A stretch of DNA of 64,000 nt. Origin: Thuidium tamariscinum (taxonomy: Eukaryota; Streptophyta; Bryopsida; Hypnales; Thuidiaceae). The stretch lies in assembly GCA_947034885.2 (NCBI GenBank), contig OX344757.2, positions 1,426,001-1,490,000 on the forward strand. The letters are read 5' to 3'. Made by a program: the position numbers and the translations under genes. Under the pieces are notes generated by a model that saw only the letters and a program-made list of their open reading frames with translations, ran no database searches and had not been told where the DNA came from. This document shows positions 12,567 through 23,480 of this stretch, piece after piece (positions within the stretch are counted from its first letter, which is position 1; each line of letters begins with the position of its first letter).

Positions 12567-14509
12567 GCATGGTTCTGGAGATCCATCCGAGTGTCCGACA
12601 AGGCAGAGGAAGGCCCCCGGAACTTCCCAGGCATCGAGTTACCTGAAGGTCCCGGCCTCTCCCTGCAGCCCCGCAGTCTGTGAACGAACAAGAAGAAGTC
12701 CGCCTCCTTCCTGCAACAACCGAACTGAATGTCTGCACAAAGTTTAACGTAATTCCCGTGGACTACCAGTGGAAGCAAGGTTGGTATATGAATGAAGCGC
12801 CAATAATTGATTCTCAACCTTAGAGGGTCTCGCACAAATCAAGCACAACAGAGGACGAATACAATGCAATGAAGACACAGAATGGTGGATTGGTTTAGAG
12901 AATGATGCATGCTCAATGATTTCTCTCAATGCTTCCTCTGTTTACCATGCCTCAATCATTCACACGTTTAGGGATTGATATCGACGATGGGTTGACGAGA
13001 TTGTTCCAGATGAGGAGAAGGATTCTGAGAAATGACCATCCCCTTACATGTCAATGAAACAAGACATAGTTGCCGTGAACCGAAAAACTTGGCATTATCG
13101 GCGAGCAGGAATGGCGTGTGAATGCGCACCTCGACGGTAGGCAACCAGTGGAAGGTGGAACTCTTGCCGTTGAAGGCAATGTGGAAACAAGCGTTCAATC
13201 AGGGGGGCGCAAACAAATTATGGTGGCCACGTAATAAGTGCAGGTTGCCATGAATGATGAGAGCCGGGACTAATAAACCCTTGAAGAGAGCTGGAAGGGA
13301 CTGCTGATGTGGTCAAAGTCTGATTCACAATGATTGGCGAACGCCCAACTGTTATTGGTGACCTGCAAGGTGCAGATTCGGATTCAACTGTTCACCCGCT
13401 AAATACAGTACTCATGCCGTATTGGGGTATGTAAAATGTAACTGCTGATTGTCTGCAAAACGCCCTGTACTCTCTACAACACAACTCTAGGATTGCATCA
13501 CTCTCATTTCATAGAACAGCACCCACACAGCCACTTGCCCGAGCATAGTGAGCCCAGAATTGCACAGATTCGGGGTAGCCACCGATGCTGACCGTGGCCA
13601 CCATGCCAATGAACACCGCTGACTCAGCAAGATCAACATCTCCCTATCAAAACACTTTTAAATGAACACCAAAATCTAGAATAGCTGAAAACGCACACTC
13701 AGCAGTGATCGGCATTTGCAATGTCACCAAAATCAAATGCAAGGCAATGTAACACACAATCTTAACCTCCAGCAACGATATTAGCATGATGTGCAAACAT
13801 TGCACTACAAAAAGAACAGAGAAATCTCAATATTGACAAAGTCTTTGTTGTCGGAAAGAAATAGGGGACGGAAGGAACCCATTTTAAACTCATTACTTCA
13901 TCACTGTACAATTCACTGGAGCATCGCAACGGAACAGAAAAGGAAACTAGGTTGTTTCTCTCTTCTGCATAAAAGCACAGTCAGTAATCCTTTGACTGGC
14001 ACCCTTCTAATATACATTATACGAAGCAACCAGAAAGTATCAATTTCAATCTATAGTACTAATATCATTTGCAGAACCTTGACCCTTATGTACACTACAC
14101 TCTCAAGCCCCATTTCGTGACTTGAATTTCGAGGAGATACTGCGGGCAACAAGCGAAAAATGAATGCCAGCAGCGAGTAAAACAATGTCATTGCAATCGC
14201 ATTGTTCGCCTGACTCGGTCGTCTCATGACAGCAGCAATGGGGAGTCACAGTTCGGACTCAAGCAATGCTTGATTATTCAGCTGCCTGTTTTCTGGACAC
14301 ACCGTTTTATTCTTTCCTTTGTTATCATACAAGCTCCGCGGCATACCCTGCTCTTTGTCGACATCATCTTCCCATCCTCTTCTTTTGAAACAGCCCTCTT
14401 GCTCCGCCTCCCGGGACACAACTTTGTATTAAGTACCCTGCTCAAGAAAACAAAAGACGATCAGTACTTGCAGCAATTTACCACCAACAGAATCACAACC
14501 ATTTCCAGT

Positions 14510-15015
14510 GTCGCACCTCCAAAACCGACAGACAGGACCGGGAACAAGAATGTGGCAAGCAAATGTTCTAGAAACACAACCGCTCAGAGTGACCACTCGT
14601 GTAAGCCTGTTGCACAATATCAACTGGAAAAAGATACCAAACTAACCAGGAACCCACCCGTCAACACTTAAGAAAATTTAACTAAACGGCAGAAAACAAA
14701 TGCACCGCTCTTGTCGAAGTCCACCGGCCTAACCGACGGGAATATGAATGCGGCGAGGAAATGTGCTAGAAACGCGAAAGCTAGAAAGACGACGCAATTG
14801 AGCATGTTGACAATCGAAACCGGAGAAACATACCGAAAGAGAACTACTAACCGATCGACACTTGCACCAAATTTAACTAAATGTTACAAAACAGAGCCAC
14901 TTCCAATTCCAAGGTGTACAGCCAAAAACCGACAAACAGGGGCGAGAACCGGAATGCGGCAAGAACATATGGCGTGAAGAAGCAACAAGACGATGCAATT
15001 ACCCAAGTCTAAAGA
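14510..15015. repeat. Three degenerate direct repeats of about 205 bp
   Basis: Three related blocks start near 14516, 14722 and 14930. Each carries a form of 'ccgacaaacagg', then 'gaatgcggc' and 'agaaac' words. Blocks 2 and 3 also share 'gacgatgcaatt'-type sequence, and 'tttaactaaa' plus a 'cagaaaaca'-like run precedes blocks 2 and 3. The array ends about 240 bp downstream of the PLATZ stop, so it may lie in the 3' UTR or terminator region. It does not keep one reading frame. Confidence 0.6.
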
Positions 15016-15251
15016 GGACAAGACCGGTTCTCGGAAAGGAAGAATACCTTGTGTACTTAGGCGAAGGGCAGCATTGTAGCTCTTCCTGGCTGTGAAGGCT
15101 GGTCCCACTGGTGTGCATTTCCATTTCCAATTTCTACTCCCGCGGTGTCGACAAACGTCCTCCTCTAAACTTGCGTACAATCTAAGTAACCTCGACTGCT
15201 GCTATGGAGTAAAGAGAATCGTGCATCTCAAGCACCCGCCGGCTCACGAAC

Positions 15252-16022
15252 TTAGAACATGGGTGCTCTGTGAGGACGCACTTGCTTTCGGTGGTGAACT
15301 TTGGGCCCTGACTCGTACGTCGGCGTCAAGGGCGCCATCGCCATGTCCTCATCGCTGGGCGGGAGAATCGACACGGCGGTCGCCAATGCAAGCTTAGCCC
15401 TCTTGGAAAAGGGCGACGCCATCTCCCGAGCGCCGCGCTTCGCGAATTTCTTCGGAGTGTCCGGCATGAAATCTGTAATCCCCGAGCCGTGGCTCGTGGC
15501 AGGGGAAGCCGTCGTATCCTTGCTAAAGAATCCCGGTCCAGCCTTGGAAAACACCGTCAGTGTGAGAGTGAAGTCATGAGGATCCCTCTCAATTCCAACC
15601 AACTTGCACAAGATGGAGCAAAACCGGACGGGGTCGGCAATGCTGCGTTGGCATATCTCACAGTACTGCGCGGCGCCCTTGACGATCTTCGGTTGCGGTT
15701 TCGACTGTAAGAACACGATCTTCGCGCTGTTGATCGTGTACGGTTGAATGTTGGCCAAATCCACGTACTTCTGAATGTCGGCCACTCGCACCACGTCCCT
15801 GTGCGAAGCCCGCCGGATTTGGATGCTGGCATGGCCTCGGTGCGAAGTCAGCAGCCCCTCGGGGCACAGAGGTCCCTCTTGCGGACAATCAAAGCAAAAC
15901 TGGTTGCGTTCGTTCTTGCCGGAGGTGTGAAACGCGCAATGCGCGAAGAAATTATCGCATTTCAGAAACGCAGGCAACCAGGACGGCCCCTCGCGGCTGG
16001 TGAACTTCCCACCCATCACCAT
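15252..16022 (-). CDS. PLATZ: PLATZ-family zinc-binding protein
   Basis: The 256-residue product matches the plant-specific PLATZ family, whose characterised members bind A/T-rich DNA without sequence specificity and repress transcription in the nucleus. It begins with W15-L16 and a first zinc cluster C29-x2-H32-x10-C43-x2-C46-x6-C53, ending H61-x2-H64. The family core 'IQIRRASHRDVVRV' (67-80) and 'YTINSAKIVFL' (95-105) follow. The second cluster is C121-x2-C124-x10-C135-x3-C139. The C terminus keeps the family tail 'PHRAP', and basic stretches near 'KRGARE' and 'SKRAKL' could serve nuclear import. Length is normal for the family. The first in-frame ATG is at 16022; a TGA lies upstream at 16074-16076, and the frame between them has only a TTG. 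Oddities: the second cysteine of the middle C-x2-C pair is Gly56, and the gene is a single exon although flowering-plant PLATZ genes usually have introns. The family call is seen in sequence; the biochemical role is inferred. Confidence 0.93.
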   Translation of the reverse strand: MVMGGKFTSREGPSWLPAFLKCDNFFAHCAFHTSGKNERNQFCFDCPQEGPLCPEGLLTSHRGHASIQIRRASHRDVVRVADIQKYVDLANIQPYTINSAKIVFLQSKPQPKIVKGAAQYCEICQRSIADPVRFCSILCKLVGIERDPHDFTLTLTVFSKAGPGFFSKDTTASPATSHGSGITDFMPDTPKKFAKRGAREMASPFSKRAKLALATAVSILPPSDEDMAMAPLTPTYESGPKVHHRKQVRPHRAPMF

Positions 16023-16620
16023 TGCTGATTCGATCTTCAGAATGAAATGCAATCCAACAAAGCCCCCTCTAAATCACACCAATTTCACTTCAATTCCAGC
16101 GATGATCAATGCGAACTCCTGAAACACGCCAACCCACCCAACACTCCACCTCTCTCAGCCAAAATGGCGGTCGACCCCGAGCAAATTGAGCAACACGAAT
16201 TGAGCACGAGAATTGGACTCGAAATCTGGACTGAAAGTTTGATTGGAAGGACCAACTGGAGGCGGTGGCGAATTTTAGACGAGCGAGACTGGGCGAGAGG
16301 AGCAGAGCAGGCGGAGAAATACAATAGTTGGCGAAATGGGAAGGCCAGGGGAAGGTATAGAGGGAGGCAGGCAGGGGGGGTAGTGGCAAGTCCGGCGAGG
16401 AAACTGGGCAAGAAGGACTCTGCGGACCCGCGCGTCGGCGGCGATGTAGCCTCGCGGAAGCATCGCCCGTCGCCAGGACCGTCGCCAGTCTGCAGTCGTC
16501 AGTCCGTGGTCGTTAGTCGCGTCAGTCGCCCGTTCTCAGCGTCGTCGGCCGCCCGTCCGTGGGCGTTATTAATTCCTTCTTCAGTCCACACTCGGCAGCA
16601 GCGAAGTAAGCGAGCTTTCC
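16023..16620 (-). promoter_or_regulatory. PLATZ leader and GC-rich promoter zone
   Basis: Directly upstream of the PLATZ start the sequence changes from AT-rich to GC-rich. On the coding strand it holds pyrimidine runs (16358-16382), as in many plant 5' leaders. Between about 16470 and 16560 a degenerate repeat of the type 'GTCGTCAGTC' recurs and CpG is frequent. AT-rich sequence resumes beyond about 16620. I infer that transcription starts somewhere in this block; no TATA box can be placed with confidence. Open frames in the block look compositional rather than coding. Confidence 0.5.
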
Positions 16621-17689
16621 CCCAAAACGTATTTACTAACTAACCTTTATTTTCCTTTTCTTTTTTATTGACACAAGTATAGATGAAAGAACTGTCTTAA
16701 CTTACCTTTGATCAATTCTTCCAAAACTTCCAAATTTTAAATGGGTGTATACCAGTACTGTAGTACTATGGTAGATAAATACGAAGAAACGAACGGCGTT
16801 GGAATTTCTGGTCACCACTCCCATACTTAGCTTCTTCAGTGCATGGAGTTTCTAAATGTCTCTCCAGCAATCCAAGAGTATTTATCGATGAATTTGACAC
16901 CCTCCAAACGATATGATAGATGAAAGTAATGTTAGAATCGGCAGTGTCGGAACTACAGTAGTTTCTTCAAAAGTCCATATTTTTCCAGTGAATTACGGTA
17001 TTTCTATTGGAAATTGAAATCCCCAGCAGACGGATAATTTGGCCCCTGAACGAAGGGCAAGCTGAACCGAGGATGAAAATCGAGGATGGATGGATGAAAA
17101 TATCCCAGTTGTCTGCACACATGCACAGTGGAAGCTGCGTGCTAAACCAGATAACAGCCTCGTGCCTGCTCGCAGTCACTGCTCGGCAATAACTTCATAT
17201 TAATAATCAAAACGAAAAATCGAGTCGGGGAAGAAAAGGAAAAATCCGCATGTCTGGTCTGCACCCTGAACTGACTGACGGGGTTCTTCCTTTCAACGTT
17301 CGTCCATTCTCGGAAGGCTGGAGTCAATCGTCGTGTGTCTGTAAGGGGGCGCCTTGCCGCCGGCGGGTGGCGTGGGCAGGGAGCAACCTCGTCCACGTCC
17401 CAAGCCACATCCGCAAGGCGATGCTGCACAGCCACGTGGTTGTTGGCGGAGCGTGCCAGCCTGGGAGCCGACGGACTCGGGACGGACGGACGAACGGCGG
17501 ACGGACGGAGTCCCGAGGCAGTGGAAGTGCCTCGCTGGCCGGCCTCCCCTCCCCTCGGGCAGGCAGACCGTGAGTAAGTCAGTGACGGAAAGGCAAAGGT
17601 CATCGTGGGAAAGGTAAAAGGCAGACCGCTTCCTTAGTGCTGCTCACTTTGCACGGCCACTTGGTTTTGGGGGCCATGCAGCCGTCAAT
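16621..17689. other. Second GC-rich patch upstream of PLATZ
   Basis: 16621-17240 is AT-rich. 17250-17620 is CpG-rich with a GGAC/GGACGAAC-type tract at 17483-17514. Overlapping frames on both strands have no domain. It could be a distal promoter or an orphan island. Confidence 0.4.
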
Positions 17690-18133
17690 CAAACCCCAGC
17701 ACCCAAAACCGTCCATATAAGGAATTCAGCATAGTTGGTGGCATCTTTTCGTAAATTTTATATTTTGTATTTTGTAGTATTAGCAAGTGAAAATACAACA
17801 AAATACAAAATATAAAATATAAAATTACTACAAAATATAAAATTTTACGAAAAGATTATAGAGTCAGATTTTTTGGATGTTGTATGTAATTTTTATGATT
17901 TTTTTAATGTACTAGCTACCTAGACCATTGAAACTATTGTATAGGTGCACCCAAATCTAAATCTTGCAAAATTTAGCTATCAACAAATCATAGTTAAATA
18001 TATATGTTCTTCAAATGCATCAACAAATCAATGTTTAACATGTGTAAGACACATTCACCAAAGTCTATAAACATAATTGGGTGAATCTATGAACAAAGAA
18101 TAGAAACAAGTTCAAGAATGGGGGTTTCTACCT
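17690..18133 (+). mobile_element. MITE family E, copy 1
   Basis: 'AACCGTCCATATAAGGAATT', then 'CAGCATAGTTGGTGGC', 'GTGAAAATAC' and 'TATAGGTGCACCC', then the right end 'GGGTTTCTACCTTAA'. All are shared in order with the other E copies. The left terminus is eroded. An AT-rich palindrome at about 17743-17852 is specific to this copy. It begins directly beside the GC island next to the PLATZ locus. Confidence 0.65.
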
Positions 18134-18521
18134 TAACTTAAAATCAATGGAGAATTTCTATACCGGGAAGGTATTAGACTTTGCTACATATTTAGAAGGA
18201 GCTTAGCAATTAATTCACGGAGTGTGGTAGGTTGGGGAGCCATTCAAGGCAATTTTGTTCATTGTGGGACTCTCATCAAGGATGCAAAAGGTCCCCCTTG
18301 CCTCATAGGTAAACAATGCTATGAAGGTTCATCAAATTTCTTGATGTTAAGAATCTAAATTTTATTGCCTATTTTTACCTTCATTCAACTTTACAACTAT
18401 TGGAGGTTCAAATTACTAAGCTTCAAATGTATTGTGGGTTCTAAAAAATTCCAAAATATATACACTTCTTCTATATATTTTGATTTCTTGTAGTGAAAAC
18501 AAATCTTATATAATTAGTGTA

Positions 18522-18599
18522 CTAGTAGAAAGATGATTTTGGGACACCAAGCTATAGTTGAAAAGTAGCTTGGTGCATATAACCACTTTTTTCTACTAG
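18522..18599. mobile_element. 78-bp hairpin MITE with TA flanks
   Basis: The terminal arms 'CTAGTAGAAA' and 'TTTCTACTAG' are flanked by TA. A second perfect stem inside pairs 'CACCAAGCTA' with 'TAGCTTGGTG'. The whole block folds into a two-step hairpin. Confidence 0.55.
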
Positions 18600-19282
18600 T
18601 ATGGTAGTCTGTACTAAGTGACTTGTTAATGGTCATTCTAATTTAAAATCCTTTCCAAAGAACCTTGAAGGAGACAATTCCATACTTTGGTAACAAATGA
18701 AAGGAAGAAATCTCTAAGTCACATTATATTACATACAATTTCTAGCGACAATCATCAATCATCAAACCAACAATTCACAATAGTTATGTACACCACTACC
18801 TTAATTCTAGAGACATTTTTTTTCACTACAAGAATATATATGTGCAGAAGAAACACCAATAGTATGAAAATTTTGCAACAAATAGTATAATTCCAAACCT
18901 AAAATACCTATGATTTCAGTGTCGGTACATGTTGTGATTTAGAGTTCAAAGTATCTGGATGCTTCTGACTAGTTGCAGCCACGATTGCATGCAGGTATGT
19001 TTACAGAATGGTGTCATAACTCACTAACTGGTATGGAATTTAGTCCAAGAAGAAGAATCCCAACTCTCTTGCAAATTATATGAGAATGAAACACCACTCA
19101 TGCTAAACTCAGTTATCCAATCCCCTGGCAAAGTGTAGTACAACAGGATCTTTGCTGCCTCTGGGTCTTGAGCTCAAGATTTGCATATTTTGAGTGGATA
19201 ATTTGGATTATCAATTGGATTGCCAATTGCCAATTGATGTTGATGCTGGCGGAAGCAGTTCTGCGGAATTCCACTTCTCACA

Positions 19283-19425
19283 GACTTTGTAATTTTTTAA
19301 TTTTTTACACAAATAAAGGAAACCTTTACTGCGAGGGGAGCATATCAATTTTGTCACTTTTTAATTTTTTTTACACAAATAAAGGAAACCTTTAATGCAA
19401 GGGGAGCATGTGGGCTTTGTAATTT
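19283..19425 (+). repeat. Duplicated poly-T plus 'ACACAAATAAAGG' stubs
   Basis: Two units share 'TTTACACAAATAAAGGAAAC' and 'AGGGGAGCAT' at a period of about 69 bp. 'CTTTGTAATTTT' flanks the pair on both sides. Similar stubs occur at 51.35-51.46 and 52.42 kb. Confidence 0.6.
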
Positions 19426-21185
19426 TATACTCCAGAAAAGAGTTGGCAGGAGCACATGGTTGTTGCATTCAGTGAACATGGCATGAATTGGGGCACTATT
19501 GATGAATCCCCTTTTTACCAGCTCCATGTTGCAGTGACCGACTGCGCCCTTTTGTTGCCAAGCGGGCAACATCTCATCATCATTCATGTGAATCATGTCC
19601 TTTAAGTGTGAAGGAATAAATCCTATTTGCATTCAAGGTCCTACTGTATCAATCAATTGCCCAAGGATGTTGACTTGCAACAAACTCCCATGGCGTCCGA
19701 GGAAAACTGGTGGATTTATCTTAATTCATGGGCACGTTGAACTTTTAAACTCAGGAACATTGCTTGATTGCTTCATAGCACACACGTCGACATGATATCG
19801 TAGAATAGTTCTTGCAATATTCATATCTAGAAGTTAGTGCAAACCAAACCCAGGAATCTCAATTCCCAATTGAAAACTACACCCATCAGCATCATTTCTC
19901 TACAGTAATCAGCATGACATCAGCACAACATCATCACTCATGCATACATGGCCCTCCTCCCCTGCTGCTACAGCACCTTTCCGTCAAGCCATTTCAAAGG
20001 TGAGGCCAAAAGTGGGCTCAGAACTTGGCTCAGTTGCTCTCATTCACCCATGATTGAAGGTGACAGGAAATAATTTCAGAGGCCCAGAACTTCAAGTGCA
20101 CAAAAACGCCATTGCATTCCATCCCATCCAGGTTCGAATCAGCCAGCCACTCTCCAGTCTGCAACAATTGGGTGCACCAATTTTACCTACAACAATTAAC
20201 CCCGGAACATCTGTCCAGATTCCCAAGTTTTTTGGGTTTTTTTTTTCTCTTTCCCTGTAAGGATCTTCCTGCCTTGCACACCACACCACACCAGCCTAAA
20301 AGAGTAGATAACTTCTGTGTGAGGGTTTGTAGCTTTATGCCTCAAACTTGTCTGAGAAGCATGCTAAGCTTAGCTATCAAAATGAAGGGTCCCAAGGATC
20401 CCCAAATTAACTTCCAAAGCTTCCAAGCGAATTCCGATGCTCAACTTCTGGGCAAAGGGTTGCAGTTCCTGTACACAATCCCAGCCGGGCAATCAATCAA
20501 TCAAGGCAGAGGAGCCACGGCAAGACACGGCAAGACAAGGAAGAGGATCAAATGGAGTAAGTTAAACCATCACGTTGGTGGCAGGCTTTTTTTAACCAGC
20601 TTTGGGGCTGTGGAAGGGGAACACGAGAACAGGCCAATCAGGGGCCTAGGCGCAAACTGCCGTGTTCACACCGCCGGCAGGCCCTCCTAAAAAAAGCTTC
20701 GGGGAGTTCGGGGCTTCGGCCATCTTCCCAGGGGGCAGGGCTGGGTCAATGCAAGGCTGGAGGATCTCCCCACGCTGTTGACTGACCGCTTTCGGGGACC
20801 TCGACTGCTCCCCCGCTTCTTGGGATCTCGACTGCCCCTTGGCGACCTGGACTCGTCCCAATTTTCCACGCCAAAACTTGTTGACCGAAACCCGACTGCT
20901 CCTTCAGTCCTTCTCTTGCCCGCGGGGGCACTGGGGCAGCGTGATTTCCTGGGTCTTGCAAGATCACTCGTGCGGATGTCGGTCAGCACTGAAACTTCTA
21001 TTTCTGCAATATTAAATATGCTCATCTGTTTCATTTGGCTACCATAATTTCAAGTCCAGAGCATCAATTATTTTCGTTTATTTTTTTATTTTTTTGAAAC
21101 AAATGAAACGGGAATTATTTTCGTTTAGAGTAATAATTTGCTCAACTCACCCGAAATTGGCCCCTTCCTGCAAATATTACCATGT

Positions 21186-21743
21186 TTAACCCTTTAGGGC
21201 CTAGCATGCCAATTTTGGTTCTTTTAAATTGAATTTTGGAAATAGGAACACCCCCTTGGCCTTAGTTCTTCTTGGGGTATGAACAAGATGTGAGGGCATG
21301 GGTATTCCGCTTCCAATGAGCCATTGACCATCAAATTTGGAGCAATGATGATTTGTCTATTGCAATTTGAAGTTGGGAATTTTAGAATTTCAAATGCACT
21401 GTGAAACATGTTTCTCTATTGAATTTAATTGTGTATAACTAAAGAGAGCATGCCAACTTTACCATAGTGATCAATATAATGAATTCTATTTTTAATAAAA
21501 ATTTCATGGGAAATTGAGCTTTTTTGTAATTACTATGATTTTTCAAAGGCATAAACTTTGAAAAATCATATAAATTTCATTTTTTTCCCAAAAATAAATT
21601 AAAAATCACATTAGATAGAAGATATGAATTCTCATTTGTAGAAAAATAATAATTTAAATTAAATTATAAAATTTTAATATGAAAATTTGATTCTAGAAAA
21701 ATTCAAGAGGTTGCTTGGGGCTTCTTAGGCCCTAAAGGGTTAA
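21186..21743 (+). mobile_element. Family C-like TIR element, copy 2 (short)
   Basis: Left end 'TTAACCCTTTAGGGCCTA'; right end 'TAGGCCCTAAAGGGTTAA'. These are near-perfect inverses with TTAA outermost. At 558 bp it is shorter than the other copies and may be a deletion derivative or a sister family. Its right end abuts a family E copy on the minus strand. Confidence 0.72.
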
Positions 21744-22126
21744 GGGAGAAACACCCATTTCCGTCCCTGTACCTATTCTTGGACCCTAGAGTACCACAAA
21801 ATCTGTCCATAAACATTCATTAAAGCGTCCGACAAATGTTTAATTCTAATTTGCTGACGCAGTTGTAAGACACATGTATAGTTTTCATACTCACAGTTAA
21901 TTTCAACAAGTGTTCAATTAAAGGTACACCTATAGGACGGTTCCAGTGGTCTAGGGAGCCAACACTTTAGAAATTTATAGAAATTACATATTGATTCCAA
22001 AAAATTTGATTTTTTTTTAATATTCATGATTTTCACTCGCTAATATTGGAAAAATGTCAATTTTAGAAAATACTGCCTCTAACTATGCTGAATTCCTTAT
22101 TTGGACGGTTCTGGGTGTTTCCACTG
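21743..22126 (-). mobile_element. MITE family E, copy 2
   Basis: Borders are 'AGGGAGAAACACCCATTTCC' and 'TGGGTGTTTCCACTG', with TA on each side. On the minus strand it carries 'GGACGGTTCCAGTGG'-type and 'AATTCAGCATAGTTAGAGGC' sequence in family order. Its left border touches the short C-like element 21186-21743. Confidence 0.7.
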
Positions 22127-23230
22127 TAGCACATGTTTAGCACATCCAGCTAGACTTCTCCACATCAAGAGAAACCCTCATCCATAGTCCAATTATTTTC
22201 TCTATTTTTCATTCAAAAGAGGAACTTTATAGAGTTTTTCATTAATTTTTTGCTCACGTTTTCAAATTGCAATGTTTTTTTAATCCTCTAACTAACTTTG
22301 AATTAACCAATGGTTCTTCTAAAGTATATAAAAGATGACGTTCATACTTTTCATTTTGGACAAATATTACAATTTCATTTATGGAAAATCATCAAATTTG
22401 TGATTGAGCACCCTCTCTTAAAAAAATTGAGGTTCATTTTTTTCTCTTGTTCTACAAAGATTCTAGTAGTCTATTAGTAGGTTGTCGTATGTTTGTGTGC
22501 CAATTGTTTGTTTAATTTTCTCCCATCTTCTTTTGCCACTAGCTATTGAAAAATAGATGAGTTTCACACTCCAAGTCTTGGACACTATTTTTAACTTATA
22601 AGATGCCAAATGAGACATTGCAATCAGAAGTCAATTCTTGATGTTGAGAAGGAACTGTGTGATAACTATCGTTCTTGGCAATATATACTAAATTTATATA
22701 CACTATAATCTTGGCCATTTAGTCAATGCCATTATGTTTTGTTGCATAATATTGTTTAGCAATGAAAGTCCCTTTTGCATTGTATTCTGGAAAAGGACCC
22801 CCTTACAATGAATAAAATTGTCTTTTATGGCTCCTTAGCCAACTTCAATTTTTAAATTAGGTGATAAGTTCTTAACAAGTATTTAGCAAAGTGTAACCTT
22901 CCTAATACATGAAGGATCATAGCATGATTAGACTATATTATGTGAACTCCAAAGTCCATAAGGGATTTGTCTAAAGTAGAGCTACAAGACCTTCTACAAA
23001 AGGTGATAGTTCTTGGATTTTTTTCCACACTTATCAAGACCCCCTTATTCTGAGCCACCAATTTTGTGTTTCTAACCTCTCCAACTTATTACACAAGGTC
23101 TAAGATTTCAAATGTAAATCCAAAACCTGTAAATAATATCATCAACAATAAATAATATGGTCCTATGTTTTTTCCAAAGTAACAGTTTGGAGCTCCAAAA
23201 TTTTATCCTTCCTAACAAGGAAGACACTAA
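22127..23230. other. AT-rich spacer, nothing recognised
   Basis: No frame with a domain and no defined element. Confidence 0.5.
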
Positions 23231-23480
23231 AGTTTACCATCAAAGGTGGGCCCAAAATGGTGGATTTACCTCAAATGAAAACACAAGAATTTTTTATTTT
23301 TTGCAAATAATTCTTATTGCAAATTCTGAATTCATATTTGCAATCAGAGACCCCAAATTTGCTAGTGGAGGTCTATAACTTACCCTAGACACGGCACAAA
23401 ATAGGGGGCTTTTCTTCACTTTTACCCAAGAAAACTCAAAATTACTCTGTTGGGCCCACCTTCAATGGTCGGATTTAACG
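23231..23480 (+). mobile_element. MITE family B, copy 2
   Basis: Left end 'AGTTTACCATCAAAGGTGGG'; right end 'CCCACCTTCAATGGTCGGAT' then 'TTAACG'. Inside: 'CAAATTCTGAATTCATATTT', 'CAGAGACCCCAAATTTGCTA' and 'ACAAAATAGGGGGCTTTT'. About 250 bp, non-coding. Confidence 0.7.

Larger units (their letters stand above)
12178..14509. other. GC-richer island downstream of PLATZ
   Basis: CpG-rich at 12.18-12.75 kb, then mixed. Frames at 12340-12835 are produced by the tetranucleotide tract and have no domain. The block may hold an unrecognised transcription unit or the far 3' flank of PLATZ. Confidence 0.4.
18134..21185. other. Gene-free stretch with a GC-rich island
   Basis: AT-rich to about 19.0 kb, then mixed, with a GC-rich block at 20.64-20.97 kb containing repeated 'TCGACTGC' words. 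Frames on both strands overlap and lack domains. Small repeats inside are listed separately. Confidence 0.4.

Noticed and set aside
12340-12835. Overlapping Arg/Ser-rich frames on the minus strand
   Set aside because: Created by the GGAC/CGAC tract; no domain.
16050-16052. TTG as start of the PLATZ protein
   Set aside because: Nuclear plant genes start at ATG. The first in-frame ATG is at 16022 and already covers the conserved region.
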